In this document: one piece after another, positions 9,366 to 18,401 of the stretch | Layout: every line of letters starts with the position of its first letter | Numbering within the stretch: the first letter of the stretch is position 1 | NCBI RefSeq assembly: GCF_003386285.1 | Contig: NZ_QPNC01000009.1 | Coordinates: 124,001-188,000, forward strand | Reading direction: 5' to 3' | Length of the DNA: 64,000 nt | From: Nocardiopsis sp. FIRDI 009 | GTDB taxonomy: Bacteria > Actinomycetota > Actinomycetes > Streptosporangiales > Streptosporangiaceae | Made by a program: the position numbers and the translations under genes | Notes under the pieces: generated by a model | What the model saw: the letters and a program-made list of their open reading frames with translations, nothing else | Told to the model about the DNA's origin: nothing | The model's database searches: none

Positions 9366-10088
9366 TCAGGCGGATTCGGCGGTGTGATGGACCCCCTTCC
9401 CGGTGTCCTTCGTCAACGACGTCAGATCCTCGATCCGTTCCGTCGCGAGCGCGTCGACGCCCATTCCGACGTACCGCGCCATTTCCGGAAACTCATTCAC
9501 GTTCCATACCGCGACGCGATATCCGAAACGATGGATCTCCCCGATCCTCTCCCGGTTCAGGAGCGTGTTCCGTACGCCGAGGTAGGTCGGGTGCAGAGCC
9601 CGCGCCACGTCCTCCGGAGGCAGGCCCGGCTGGTCCCACGCCAGGAGCAGCGGCGTCTCGGAACTGCGTGACCGCAGTGCCCCCAGCGTCTCGACGGAGC
9701 CGGTGAACAGGACCCGGTCGGCCAGCCCCCGCTCGCGCAGGAGGGCGTCCGCGGCCAGCGCGGCCTCCGGCGCGGCGGCGTCGATCAGCAGGGGCGGGGC
9801 GATCCCGGGACGGAACTCCCCCAGCACCTCCATCAGGGTGGGGACGCGCCGCTCCACGTCGTCCCGGGCGGCCGCGAGTTCGGCCAGGGTGAGGTCGGTG
9901 ACCGGGCGGGGCGGGGCGCCCGGTGTGGCGGCGACGCGGTCGTCGACCAGGACGGGATATCCGTCCGAGCTCAGGTGGACGTCGACCTTGACCAGGTCGG
10001 CTCCTGCGCGCCACGCTGATCGCAGGGCGGGGAGGGTGTTCCCCGGGGAATGTGCGGTGTCTCCGCTCAGTGCGATGGACAACGTCAT
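9366..10088 (-). CDS. GDPD-fold protein lacking catalytic residues (pseudoenzyme)
   Basis: The 240-residue protein follows the glycerophosphodiester phosphodiesterase TIM-barrel layout (NTLPALRSAWRAGADLVKVD, then DGYPVLVDD, VTDLTLAELAAA, VPTLMEVL, and a C-terminal VAVWNVNE...GVDALATERI). The residues that do the chemistry in this family are replaced: HRG is SGD-like (ALSG), PENT is PGNT, the ExD metal site is KVD, and HD is DD. It is therefore probably not a working phosphodiesterase; a binding or regulatory role is possible. The ATG at 10088 was chosen over one 60 bases upstream because the barrel starts at once. It diverges from a DeoR/GlpR-type regulator gene. Confidence 0.8.
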   Translation of the reverse strand: MTLSIALSGDTAHSPGNTLPALRSAWRAGADLVKVDVHLSSDGYPVLVDDRVAATPGAPPRPVTDLTLAELAAARDDVERRVPTLMEVLGEFRPGIAPPLLIDAAAPEAALAADALLRERGLADRVLFTGSVETLGALRSRSSETPLLLAWDQPGLPPEDVARALHPTYLGVRNTLLNRERIGEIHRFGYRVAVWNVNEFPEMARYVGMGVDALATERIEDLTSLTKDTGKGVHHTAESA

Positions 10089-10354
10089 GGTGACAGGGTG
10101 GCAAAGTCCGCGACCGTGCGTGGTGCAAACAGGAAAAACGCCGACCAAGGCGGACTGGCACGATGGAGCGCGGAGCCCGGTGGGCGGGGCGGCGCGCCCG
10201 GCCCGCCGCCCGGTCGCGGGGGCGCGGTCGCGGCCACTGCGAGCGGTGTCACGTCGTCAGACCGCTGTCCCGGTCCCCCGAGCTGGGAAACTCTGTTACA
10301 TGACGTCGTATCCGCACGGCGTTCCCCTGTCGGCCCCGGAGTGTGAGGCGAACG

Positions 10355-11125
10355 ATGATCCCGGACCAGCGGCGAGAGCACATCCTGAAGCTCCTCCAGG
10401 AGCGTCACGTGTTGAGCATCAACGAGCTCACGTCGATGCTGTCCGTGTCCCACATGACGGTTCGGCGTGACATCCAGGCACTGGAGAACGACGGCAAGGT
10501 CCTGTCGGTGACGGGCGGTGTCCGGCTGGCGGCGCGGCTCAAGAGCGAGCCGTCCTACCTGGCCAAGGCGCAACTGGAGGTGCCCGCCAAGCGGGCGATA
10601 GCGCGCGCGGCCGCCGAACTGGTGCGGGAGAACTTCACCATCTACCTGGACGCGGGGACCACCACGCTCCAGATGGTCCCGCTGCTCACCGACAAGGTCG
10701 GCCTGACCGTCATCACCAGCGACTTCAACGTCGTCGGGCACCTGATGGAGTACCCGGGGATCGAGCTGATCCACACCGGCGGCGTGGTGTCCCACTCCGA
10801 CCACTCGTCGGTGGGCCAGTTCACCGCGGACTTCCTGCGCAAGGTCAACGTCGACCTCGCCTTCATCGCCAGCAGCTCCTGGGACGCCGAACGCGGGTCG
10901 ACGACCCCCTCCGAGGCCAAGGTCATCGCCAAGCAGGAACTGCTGCGCATCGCCTCCAAGAGCGTGCTGACCGTGGACAGCACCAAGTACGGCAAGTTCG
11001 GCACGTTCCGGGTGGCGAGCCTGGAGGAGTTCGACCTGATCATCACCGACGATCGGCTGCCGCGCTCGGCCGTGGACGAGCTGACCGAGCGGGACGTGCG
11101 GCTGAAGCTGGTGGAGTGCGAGTGA
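10355..11125 (+). CDS. DeoR/GlpR-family transcriptional regulator
   Basis: This 256-residue regulator has the DeoR winged helix at its N-terminus (RREHILKLLQERHVLSINEL, then SVSHMTVRRDIQALENDGKV) and a DeoR sugar-phosphate sensor domain with the IYLDAGTTTLQM motif and a late DSTKYGKFG motif. Family members repress sugar or glycerol-phosphate genes and release DNA on binding phosphosugars. The ATG at 10355 (MIPDQRREHI) is preferred to GTG 12 bases upstream because it matches the family N-terminus. Its divergent neighbour is a GDPD-fold protein, which hints at glycerol-phosphate metabolism. Its stop codon sits at the foot of a large hairpin shared with the converging VOC gene. Confidence 0.92.
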   Translation: MIPDQRREHILKLLQERHVLSINELTSMLSVSHMTVRRDIQALENDGKVLSVTGGVRLAARLKSEPSYLAKAQLEVPAKRAIARAAAELVRENFTIYLDAGTTTLQMVPLLTDKVGLTVITSDFNVVGHLMEYPGIELIHTGGVVSHSDHSSVGQFTADFLRKVNVDLAFIASSSWDAERGSTTPSEAKVIAKQELLRIASKSVLTVDSTKYGKFGTFRVASLEEFDLIITDDRLPRSAVDELTERDVRLKLVECE

Positions 11126-11188
11126 GCCGCCCCTGGGCCGGCTCTCTTCGGGCCTTCGCTCCGCTTCGGCCCGGAGGCGGGGCGGCTC
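11124..11188. terminator. Two-stage bidirectional terminator between converging genes
   Basis: An outer perfect 10-bp stem (GAGCCGCCCC 11124-11133 with GGGGCGGCTC 11179-11188) encloses an inner CGGGCC/GGCCCG hairpin (11149-11173). The stop codons of both converging genes overlap the outer stem. The inner 23 bases, read on the minus strand, match the end of the dispersed repeat at 1248-1270 (GGGCCGAAGCG...GGCCC). Confidence 0.7.
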
Positions 11189-11597
11189 AGTCCTCGTCGT
11201 CGTCGATCTCGGCAGGGGCGAAGAGCGCCAGCTCGGTGCCGTCGGGGTCGAAGAAGACCAGGGTGGAGCCGTCGGCGTCGTGGCTGGCGGGGGTGTGCTC
11301 GACGTCCAACCTGGTGAACCGGTCCTCCCACGCCTCCAGCTCACCCAGGTTGCTCACCCGGAGGACGAGGCGGTCGAGGCCGCAACGGCGGTGGTCGAAC
11401 TTCCCCTTGAAGTTGTCCCGGTGCTGGACCAGGTCCAGAAGGAACCCGCAGGAGTGGCGGCACTCGGTGCGCAGGGTGCCGTTCTCGTCCTCGCTGCGCA
11501 GTTCCTTGAACCCCAGGACCGAGCGGTAGAAGCGCACGCTCTCGTCACGGTCGCGGACGGAGAGGGTGACGCGGGCGAGTCCACAGATCTGGGGCAC
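11187..11597 (-). CDS. VOC (glyoxalase/bleomycin-resistance) superfamily protein
   Basis: The 136-residue product has the paired beta-alpha-beta-beta-beta VOC fold: ARVTLSVRDRDESVRFYRSVLGF at the start and DGSTLVFFDPDGTELALF at the end. VOC proteins are small metal-dependent lyases, dioxygenases or drug-binding proteins; this one cannot be assigned further. The GTG at 11597 was chosen because GAGAGG lies five bases upstream; an ATG at 11663 would add 22 basic residues with no domain match. The C-terminus ends in an acidic EIDDDED. It follows the MFS gene on the same strand by about 140 bases and may be co-transcribed with it. Confidence 0.85.
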   Translation of the reverse strand: MPQICGLARVTLSVRDRDESVRFYRSVLGFKELRSEDENGTLRTECRHSCGFLLDLVQHRDNFKGKFDHRRCGLDRLVLRVSNLGELEAWEDRFTRLDVEHTPASHDADGSTLVFFDPDGTELALFAPAEIDDDED

Positions 11598-11733
11598 CTT
11601 GACCTCTCTTCGCCGTCGGCTGGACCCGGGTTTCATGGTGGTCAGTAGATCGAGCACGGTCATCGAGCCTAGGGCCGATCGGATGGTGCCCTGCCACGCC
11701 TTAACGCGTGCTTAACACACGATGTTCCGAGGG

Positions 11734-13005
11734 TCACGTGCCATCGGGCCCGAGTGTCGCGGAGATCCCCTCCCGGGGGTCGGCGGGCGCGGCCTCCTCC
11801 CTGCGCGCGTACCAACGGCTCCGCATCACCAGCGTGTTGACCGCGACGGCGACGAGCGCGCCCGCGGTGGCCAGGGCGAACGCCCCCTGGTGGCCGTAGG
11901 CGTCGGCGAGCGATCCGGCCACCACCGACCCCGCCGACTGGCCCAGGATGAGGAAGCTCAGGATGAGCGCCATCGACTGTGACATCCGACTCGGCGGTGC
12001 GGCCCGCTCGATCAGCCCGAACAGGCTCACCAGGTGTGGTCCGATCGCCACGCCGAGCGCCAGGATGGCCACGGAGAGGGCGACGGCCCCGTCCGCCAGG
12101 TAGAGCGGGAACGTGAGCAGGAACAGCGCGCCCGCGGCGACCCGGACCCGTGCGGGCAGGGTGAACGCGACGGGCAGGGACGCCATCAGGAGGCCGGCGA
12201 CCGCGCTGCTGGAACCCTGGAGGGCGTACATCAGCCCGGACAGGTCGCCGTGGCCGGAGTCGGTGGCGAACGCGGTCACCCCGGTGGACATGCCGCCGAA
12301 GAACAGGCCCTGGCAGAACATGGGGGCGGCGATCACCATGAGGGCGGGGGTGGCGATCCGGCCGCCCGCGCCCCGTGCCGGCGGGGTTCCCGGCGGAGCG
12401 GTCGGGTGCAGCGCGAACACGGTCCCGAACACCCCGATGAGCACGGCGGCGCCCAGGACGCTGGCCGAGGGGGAGAGGGTGACGGTGAGCACGCCGACCA
12501 GGGCCGGGCCCAGGACGAAGGCGGCCTCGTCCAGCACGCCCTCGACCGACATCGCCGCCGCCAGGGAGCGCTCGCGGTCGGTCGCGCGCGGGTCGGCCGC
12601 CCGGATGAGGCCCACCCACCGGGTGCGGGCCATGGGGCCGATCTGGGGCATGCACAGGCCGGACAGGGCGGCGAGCACGGTCAGGACGGCGGGTGAGCGG
12701 TCCGCGGCGACCGCCGCCACGAGCAGACCGATGAGGACGGCGTCCACGAGTGCGGTGACCAGGACCGGCCGCCGCTGCCCGTGCCGGTCGGCGAAGCGCG
12801 CGATGAGGGGTCCGCCCACGGTCTCGCCCAACGCGAAGGCGCCGCTGACGATCCCGGCCACGGCCACGCTGCCGGTGGCGGAGGCGACCAGGGTCAGCAG
12901 GCCGATGAGGGCCATGGAGACGGGGAGTCGGGCCAGGAACGTGGCGGTCAGCAGCGGCCAGCCGGCGATCGCGTCCATGCGTCGCAGCGTTTCCAGTGGT
13001 GACAT
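11734..13005 (-). CDS. MFS transporter (exporter-like)
   Basis: The 423-residue protein shows about twelve hydrophobic helices and the MFS loop 2-3 motif (GGPLIARFADRHGQRRPV). It lacks a long central loop rich in charge but has a Pro/Gly/Arg-rich break (PPGTPPARGAGGR) between the two six-helix halves. Such proteins usually export drugs or small metabolites across the membrane by proton antiport; the substrate is unknown. ATG 13005 lies just after GGGAGCGG and begins a normal MFS N-terminus, whereas the upstream extension is arginine-rich and unlike the family. It diverges from the sensor kinase gene across a 296-base gap. Confidence 0.88.
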   Translation of the reverse strand: MSPLETLRRMDAIAGWPLLTATFLARLPVSMALIGLLTLVASATGSVAVAGIVSGAFALGETVGGPLIARFADRHGQRRPVLVTALVDAVLIGLLVAAVAADRSPAVLTVLAALSGLCMPQIGPMARTRWVGLIRAADPRATDRERSLAAAMSVEGVLDEAAFVLGPALVGVLTVTLSPSASVLGAAVLIGVFGTVFALHPTAPPGTPPARGAGGRIATPALMVIAAPMFCQGLFFGGMSTGVTAFATDSGHGDLSGLMYALQGSSSAVAGLLMASLPVAFTLPARVRVAAGALFLLTFPLYLADGAVALSVAILALGVAIGPHLVSLFGLIERAAPPSRMSQSMALILSFLILGQSAGSVVAGSLADAYGHQGAFALATAGALVAVAVNTLVMRSRWYARREEAAPADPREGISATLGPDGT

Positions 13006-13301
13006 CCGCTCCCTGTCCCTGCCCGCCCGTCGCCCACCACCGCCCGAGGGCCGCTCCGCGGTGGGGTTGGGCACCCTCGACTGTCGCCTTCGGCGTGGTG
13101 ATTCCCCTACGGATTGCAGCATGGCGGTCGAAAGCTGACAATCGTCGAGAAGGCCAAAATTCATCCCATGATATGGCCGTTTTGGGGCGAATCTCGTGGA
13201 TCCGTGCGCCCGTCGCACGTCACCGACGTGACGAAGGTGGTGTGAACCTCTGACTTTCGCTGGTTCCGTCCCCTGCGGGATGACTGTGTAGGTTCGTCCC
13301 C

Positions 13302-14918
13302 ATGCGCTTCTCCGAGCCGCTTCGGGCCCTGCGCCACGCCCTGCGGCCGCTGCCCGACTGGCCGAACCGGCGCGCGCTCACGCGCGACGCCGTCCTCGCC
13401 GCCCTGGTCGCCGTCGGCCTGGTCCTGGAGGGCTCCGTGGCGTGGACCCGGGGCGACGCCGACCCCGCCCCGGCCCTCCTCCTCCACACGGCCCTGTTCG
13501 CGGTCGGGCTGCTGGTCATCGTGCTCACCCGCCTGTACCCCGTCCTCGCGGTGATTGTGGCCCTGCTCGGGAGCCTGGTGTCGATCACCCTGGGATTCCT
13601 GGTGCTCTGCGCCGCCTTCCTCCTCGGGCGCCGTTCCCCGACCCTGTGGCCCGCGGTCACCGTCTTCGCCGCCGGTACCGCGGTCTGGTTGGCAGTCCTG
13701 GCCACGGTGTGGTCACGCGACGTCAACGCCTGGACGTTCACCGTCGTCACCCTGGTCTTCTCCCTCGTCCTGCCGTGGCTGATCGGCGTCTACCGGCGCC
13801 AGCACGCGGCGCTGACCGCGGCCGGGTGGGAGCACGCACGCCACATCCAGCGCGAGCACCGGCTGACGGCGGAACAGGTCCGGCTGCGCGAACGCTCGCG
13901 GATCGCCCAGGACATGCACGACTCCCTCGGCCACGAGCTCAGCCTCATCGCCCTGCGCGCCGGGGCGTTGGAGGTCACGCCGGACCTGTCCGACGAGCAC
14001 CGCCGCGCCGTCGCCGAACTGCGGGCCGACGCGGTCAACGCCACCACACACCTGCGCGAGATCATCGGCGTCCTGCGCGCCGACGCCGAACCCGCGCCCA
14101 TGATCCCCGCGGACGAGGGCGTGCCCGCGCTGGTCGAGCGGGCCCGCGACTCCGGTATGCGCGTCATGCTCGTACGCGACGGTGACGTGTCCGACCTGCC
14201 GCCGATGGTCGGCCGGGCCGCGCACCGGGTGGTCCAGGAGGCGCTGACCAACGCCGCCAAGTACGCTCCGGACGCCTCGGTCACCGTGTGGCTCGGCGCG
14301 GGCGACACGGCCCTGGAGGTGCGGATCACCAACGCCCCTCCGGTCGGTGTCCTGCCGGAGACCCCCGAGGGCGGCGGCCGGGGCCTGATCGGACTGCGTG
14401 AGCGCGTCCGGGTGGCCGGAGGGTCCTTCACCGCCGGACCGCGCGGCGGCGGGTGGGAGGTGGCCGCGACCCTGCCGCTCGGGGACGCGCTCCCGGTCGT
14501 CTCGGCCCAGGACACCGAGCACGAGCGGTCGGACGACATCGACCGGCTGCAACGGGCGGCCCGCCGCAGGTTCCGCGGGTGGACCGTGGCACTGGCGGCC
14601 CTGCCCGTCACCCTCCTGGTGGTGGGCGTGATCGTGTCGGTGGGACCGATGTCGCTGACCCCGGAGGAACAGGTCCTGCCGCCCGAGGACCTGGCGCGGA
14701 TCTCGGTCGGCGACACCCGCGAGGAGGCCGAGCGCCACCTCCCGGCCGACTCGCTGCGGCTGACCGCGGTGGAACGAGGACTCTACCGCGAACCCGAGGG
14801 CGCCGAGTGCGCGTACTACCACGACGGTTCGCCGCTGCTGGATCCGGAGGCCGTCCTCCACCAGGTGTGCTTCCGCGACGGCCGCGTGGTCCGCGCGGGA
14901 ACCGCCACCATCGACTGA
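13302..14918 (+). CDS. NarL-type sensor histidine kinase with C-terminal membrane-anchored domain
   Basis: The 538-residue kinase has several N-terminal membrane helices (about residues 28-165), then a HisKA_3 dimerisation domain with phospho-acceptor His206 in QDMHDSLGHELS, and a HATPase with GLIGLRERV. Unusually the protein continues: after the ATPase comes a further hydrophobic helix (VALAALPVTLLVVGVIVSV, about residues 430-448) and about 85 residues resembling a small BamE/SmpA-like fold (ISVGDTREEAERHLP, later CAYYHDG and VCFRDGRVV) likely outside the membrane. The ATG at 13302 is the first start. The response-regulator gene follows 72 bases downstream, so they form a two-component system; the signal is unknown. 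Confidence 0.93.
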   Translation: MRFSEPLRALRHALRPLPDWPNRRALTRDAVLAALVAVGLVLEGSVAWTRGDADPAPALLLHTALFAVGLLVIVLTRLYPVLAVIVALLGSLVSITLGFLVLCAAFLLGRRSPTLWPAVTVFAAGTAVWLAVLATVWSRDVNAWTFTVVTLVFSLVLPWLIGVYRRQHAALTAAGWEHARHIQREHRLTAEQVRLRERSRIAQDMHDSLGHELSLIALRAGALEVTPDLSDEHRRAVAELRADAVNATTHLREIIGVLRADAEPAPMIPADEGVPALVERARDSGMRVMLVRDGDVSDLPPMVGRAAHRVVQEALTNAAKYAPDASVTVWLGAGDTALEVRITNAPPVGVLPETPEGGGRGLIGLRERVRVAGGSFTAGPRGGGWEVAATLPLGDALPVVSAQDTEHERSDDIDRLQRAARRRFRGWTVALAALPVTLLVVGVIVSVGPMSLTPEEQVLPPEDLARISVGDTREEAERHLPADSLRLTAVERGLYREPEGAECAYYHDGSPLLDPEAVLHQVCFRDGRVVRAGTATID

Positions 14919-14990
14919 AGGGCCCCGCAGGGGCCCGAACCGCGTGCGCGGACCCGCGCGCGCCGACCGACCACGAGGAGGAGACCGGCC

Positions 14991-15653
14991 GTGATCCGGG
15001 TGCTGATCGCCGACGACGAGACGATGATCCGCGCGGGCGTGCGCGCCATCGTGCAGAGCGATCCGGGGATCGAGGTGGTCGCGGAGGCCGCCGACGGGCG
15101 TGAGGCCGTGGATCTGGTGCTCTCCCACCGCCCCGACGTCGTCCTGCTGGACATCCGCATGCCGCGTATGGACGGGCTGGCGGCCACCGCGGAGATCCGC
15201 AGGGTGGCGCCCGACACGGCGGTGGCCGTCCTCACCACCTTCGGCGAGGACGGGTACGTCTCCCGGGCCCTGGGTGACGGCGCCGCCGGGTTCCTGCTCA
15301 AGGCGGGCGACCCGCGTGAGCTCATCGCCGGGGTGCACGCCGTGGCCGAGGGCGGCGCCTACCTGTCGCCCCGGGTGGCCCGGCAGGTGATCGCGCACTA
15401 CGGAGGCGGTCGCGCCGCCCGGGAGGCGGCCGCCCTGGCCAGGGTCGAGGAACTCACCGACCGGGAGAGGGAGGTGCTCGCGCTGGTCGGCGCGGGACTG
15501 TCCAACGCCGACATCGCCCGGCGCCTGTTCCTGGTGGAGGGCACGGTGAAGAGCTACGTGAGCGCGATCCTCAACCGCCTGGGACTGCGCAACCGCGTGC
15601 AGGCGGCGATCCTGGCCCACGAGGCCGGGCTCCCGGAGGCGGTCGACACCTGA
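14991..15653 (+). CDS. NarL/LuxR-family response regulator
   Basis: This 220-residue protein has a receiver domain (acidic DDE at the start, phosphorylatable Asp54 in VVLLDIRMPRMDG, conserved Thr in LTTFGED and Lys in LLKAG) and a C-terminal LuxR helix-turn-helix (LTDREREVLALVGAGLSNADIARRL). It is the cognate partner of the kinase just upstream. GTG start follows CGAGGAGGAGACCGGCC, a strong ribosome site. Targets are not evident; the divergent MFS gene beyond the kinase is a natural candidate. Confidence 0.95.
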   Translation: MIRVLIADDETMIRAGVRAIVQSDPGIEVVAEAADGREAVDLVLSHRPDVVLLDIRMPRMDGLAATAEIRRVAPDTAVAVLTTFGEDGYVSRALGDGAAGFLLKAGDPRELIAGVHAVAEGGAYLSPRVARQVIAHYGGGRAAREAAALARVEELTDREREVLALVGAGLSNADIARRLFLVEGTVKSYVSAILNRLGLRNRVQAAILAHEAGLPEAVDT

Positions 15654-15712
15654 TCCCCCTCACCGTGCCCCCGGAGGCGGTGCGGTCGGCGGATGTGGGG
15701 AATACTCGGGGC

Positions 15713-16411
15713 ATGGTGAGCACGAGGACCCCTGACGACGCCCCCGGACCGAACGGGGGCGTGGAGCTGGCGCCGCTGCGGGCGGCCTGGCGGGAGCTGG
15801 CGGGGCGGGGCCCCGAGGCCGCGGCGGTGGGCGACGAGCTGCTCGGCCGGTGGGGCGAGGAGCACCGCAGGTACCACACGCTGACGCACCTGTGGGAGAC
15901 GCTCCGGGCCGTCGACCTCCTGGCGGACCAGGCCGACGACCCGGACGCCGTGCGGTACGCGGTCTGGTTCCACGACGCCGTGTACGAGGGACGCCCGGGG
16001 GAGGACGAGCGCGAGAGCGCGCGCCTGGCCGAGCGGCTGCTGACCGGGCTGGGCGTTGATCCCGCGCGGGTCCGCGAGGTCGTGCGGTTGGTGGAGCTGA
16101 CCGCCGACCACCGGACCGAGCCGGGGGACGCCGACGGCGCGGTCCTGTGCGACGCGGACCTGGCGGTGCTGGCCGCGGCCCCCGACGAGTACCTGGCCTA
16201 CACGGCGGCCGTGCGCGCGGAGTACCGCCGGGTGCCCGACCGGCTCTTCCGGGAGGGGCGGCTGTCGGTGCTGCGTTCCCTGAGGGACGCCCCGCACCTG
16301 TACGCCACGCCGTACGGCCGCGCCCACTGGGAGGAGCGGGCCCGGGCCAACATCGACGCCGAGATCGGGCGTCTGGAGTCCGCCGAGGTGGTGGAGCCGC
16401 CGCCCCTGTGA
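15713..16411 (+). CDS. HD-domain metal-dependent phosphohydrolase
   Basis: The 232-residue protein resembles the predicted HD-superfamily hydrolases of about 200 residues: RRYHTLTHLWETL supplies an early His pair, AVWFHDAVYEG carries the HD dyad, and LCDADLAVLAA a later metal Asp. Members bind divalent metal and hydrolyse phosphoesters; substrates are unknown. The ATG at 15713 follows CGGGGC and gives a short Pro/Gly-rich lead before the domain; the GTG directly after it is an alternative. It lies 60 bases after the response regulator and could be read through from it. Confidence 0.85.
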   Translation: MVSTRTPDDAPGPNGGVELAPLRAAWRELAGRGPEAAAVGDELLGRWGEEHRRYHTLTHLWETLRAVDLLADQADDPDAVRYAVWFHDAVYEGRPGEDERESARLAERLLTGLGVDPARVREVVRLVELTADHRTEPGDADGAVLCDADLAVLAAAPDEYLAYTAAVRAEYRRVPDRLFREGRLSVLRSLRDAPHLYATPYGRAHWEERARANIDAEIGRLESAEVVEPPPL

Positions 16412-16546
16412 CCTGGGTGCGCTGACCCGGGAGTTCGGTGGGGCGGGTGACGGGAGGGCCTCCGCCGCGCCGTGGTCCGTGTTCGGCCGTCCGAACGGTG
16501 CCCCCTGGGCGGGCGGCCACGGGACGGGCCCGGGGGCGCGGCGAGG

Positions 16547-16828
16547 TCAGACGCGGTCGCCGCCGCGCGAGGTCCGACGCCGCCGCAGGCCCGAGGCGCG
16601 CAGTCGGGTGACGAGTTCCCGTCCGCTGACGTGCTCGGCGCCCAGTTCCACCGCCCGCGCGTGCAGGTGCTCGGGGACGTCGTAGTGGTCGCGGTCGAAG
16701 GCGCGGGGGCTCACCCCGAGTGCGCGGGCGAAGGCGTGCAGTTCGTCGTAGGAGCGGTCGCTGACCAGGTGGGCGAAGAGCCAGCCGCGCGGCCCGGGCC
16801 ACACGGGCGTGTCGATGAGGACGCTCAT
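16547..16828 (-). CDS. DUF4031 small protein, coupled to Lrp regulator
   Basis: A 93-residue basic protein matching the DUF4031 pattern: SVLIDTPVWPGPRGWLFAHLVSDRSYDELHAFARALG, then FDRDHYDVPEHLHARAVELGA, and an arginine-rich tail (the first two quoted as spaced blocks). No function is established. Its ATG overlaps the Lrp stop (ATGA), so it is translated from the same message. That coupling beside the kynurenine genes is suggestive but not proof of a shared role. Confidence 0.85.
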   Translation of the reverse strand: MSVLIDTPVWPGPRGWLFAHLVSDRSYDELHAFARALGVSPRAFDRDHYDVPEHLHARAVELGAEHVSGRELVTRLRASGLRRRRTSRGGDRV

Positions 16829-17292
16829 GAGGTGCGCGGCGCGGTCACGGCCCGCCAGGGCACGGGGCTGGAGAGGACCATGGTGCTGGAGGGGCGGCCG
16901 TGTTCGGCCAGGCGGTCGATGACCTCCTCGAAGTGCTCCATGGACCGCACCGCGATGAACAGGACGCAGCAGGCGTCCCCGGTCACCCGGTGCACCTGGA
17001 GGATCTCCGGCAGGTCCAGGGCGGTGGGTTCGCGCAGCAGGCAGTGCGCGCCGAAGCACTCCATCCGCACCAGCGCCGTCACCGGGAGCCCGGCCGCGGC
17101 CGGGTCCACGTGCGCGTGGTAGCCGGTGATCACGCCGCGGTCGGTGAGGCGGCGGACGCGGTCGGCCACGGCCGGGGCCGACAGGTTGACCCGGCGGGAC
17201 AGCTCGTTGAAGGACAGCCGTCCGTCCTGTTGCAGCTCGGCCAGTATCCGCTGGTCAACGCTGTCCAGCGGGGTTGCCAGTCTCGAAGTCAC
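16825..17292 (-). CDS. AsnC/Lrp-family regulator, divergent from kynurenine genes
   Basis: This 155-residue protein has the AsnC/Lrp winged helix (LDSVDQRILAELQQDGRLSF, APAVADRVRRLTDRGVI) and a C-terminal RAM ligand domain (VTGDACCVLFIAV). Lrp-type proteins sense amino acids. Facing away from tryptophan dioxygenase and kynureninase, it probably regulates tryptophan breakdown; orthologous layouts exist in other actinomycetes. The GTG at 17292 has a GGGA eight bases upstream; a TTG at 17307 is an alternative. The DUF4031 gene overlaps its stop. Confidence 0.9.
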   Translation of the reverse strand: MTSRLATPLDSVDQRILAELQQDGRLSFNELSRRVNLSAPAVADRVRRLTDRGVITGYHAHVDPAAAGLPVTALVRMECFGAHCLLREPTALDLPEILQVHRVTGDACCVLFIAVRSMEHFEEVIDRLAEHGRPSSTMVLSSPVPWRAVTAPRTS

Positions 17293-17493
17293 GGTTTGCG
17301 ATCCCAAAGTAGGAATGTCTTTTCCGTTATGGATACTAGGTCAACGCCCGACTTGTGGCGTCGTCACCCATTCCTTCGGCCGCCTTCCGTGGACGATCAT
17401 GTGAGTCAGCGTCACCGTGGACCGCGCGGGGCCCTCCCCTCGCTCGCCACGGGGACGCCTCGGAAGACGACACAGCACCGACGAGGGGTTCCC

Positions 17494-18372
17494 ATGCTCT
17501 CCACGACCGCCCAACAGTGTCCCTACATGCCGGGCGGTGACGACGACGGAGCCGAGGCGGGCGGTGGCCCGAACCTCGCCTTCGAGCGCACCACCCCCTA
17601 TGTCGACTACGTCGGCGTGGACACCCTCCTCAGCCTCCAGAACACGCGCACCGACGAGCCCGCCGAGTCCGCGTTCATCATCAGCACCCAGGTCATGGAG
17701 CTGCTGTTCACCCTGGTGCAGGAGCGCTGGGAGGCGGCCCGGGACGCCCTGGAGGCCGACGACGCCCCCGGGGCGGTCGCGTGGCTGCGCCGGGCGTGCA
17801 ACGCCCAGGACGTGCTCAACTCCTCCTGGGGCCTGCTCGCCGACATGACGCCGACCGAGTTCAACCGGTTCCGCCCCGCCTTCGGGGAGGCCTCCGGCTT
17901 CCAGTCCTACGGCTACCGCAAGCTGGAGTTCCTGCTCGGGAACAAGTCCGCGGCGATGATCCGCCCGCACAAGGCGATGGCCGGGGTGGTCGCCGAGCTG
18001 ACCCGACTGCTGGAGGGACCGAGCCTGTACGACGCGGCGCTGCGCCTGCTGCGCCGCCGCGGCCTCCCGGTGCCCGAGGACCGCGCCGAGCGCGACTGGA
18101 CCGCCGACTACGAACCCAGCCCCGAGGTCGAACACGCCTGGGCCGAGGTGTACCGCGACGACCAGCCCGGCAACGACCTGTTCCTGCTGGCCGAGGCGCT
18201 GCTCGACGTCGCCGAGCGGGTGACCCGGTGGCGTCACGCCCACCTCATGGCCGTCAAGCGCACCATGGGGGCCAAGCCCGGCAGCGGCGGCTCCAACGGC
18301 CTCACGTGGCTCGCGCGCAACGTCGAGCAGGACGTCTTCCCGGAGCTGTGGTCGCTCCGGAACACCATCTGA
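17494..18372 (+). CDS. kynA: Tryptophan 2,3-dioxygenase
   Basis: The 292-residue enzyme opens the indole ring of tryptophan with O2 using haem to give N-formylkynurenine. Diagnostic motifs are SGFQSYGYRKLEFLLGNK (substrate pocket), TPYVDYVGVDTLL near the N-terminus, and RWRHAHLMAVKRTMGAKPGS with the haem-ligand His followed by GSGGSNG. The ATG at 17494 has GAGGGG seven bases upstream and gives family length. Kynureninase follows after 29 bases. The step between them, kynurenine formamidase, has no gene here. Confidence 0.96.
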   Translation: MLSTTAQQCPYMPGGDDDGAEAGGGPNLAFERTTPYVDYVGVDTLLSLQNTRTDEPAESAFIISTQVMELLFTLVQERWEAARDALEADDAPGAVAWLRRACNAQDVLNSSWGLLADMTPTEFNRFRPAFGEASGFQSYGYRKLEFLLGNKSAAMIRPHKAMAGVVAELTRLLEGPSLYDAALRLLRRRGLPVPEDRAERDWTADYEPSPEVEHAWAEVYRDDQPGNDLFLLAEALLDVAERVTRWRHAHLMAVKRTMGAKPGSGGSNGLTWLARNVEQDVFPELWSLRNTI

Positions 18373-18401
18373 ACACCGGCACCACCAGAAGGCAGGAACC
18401 G

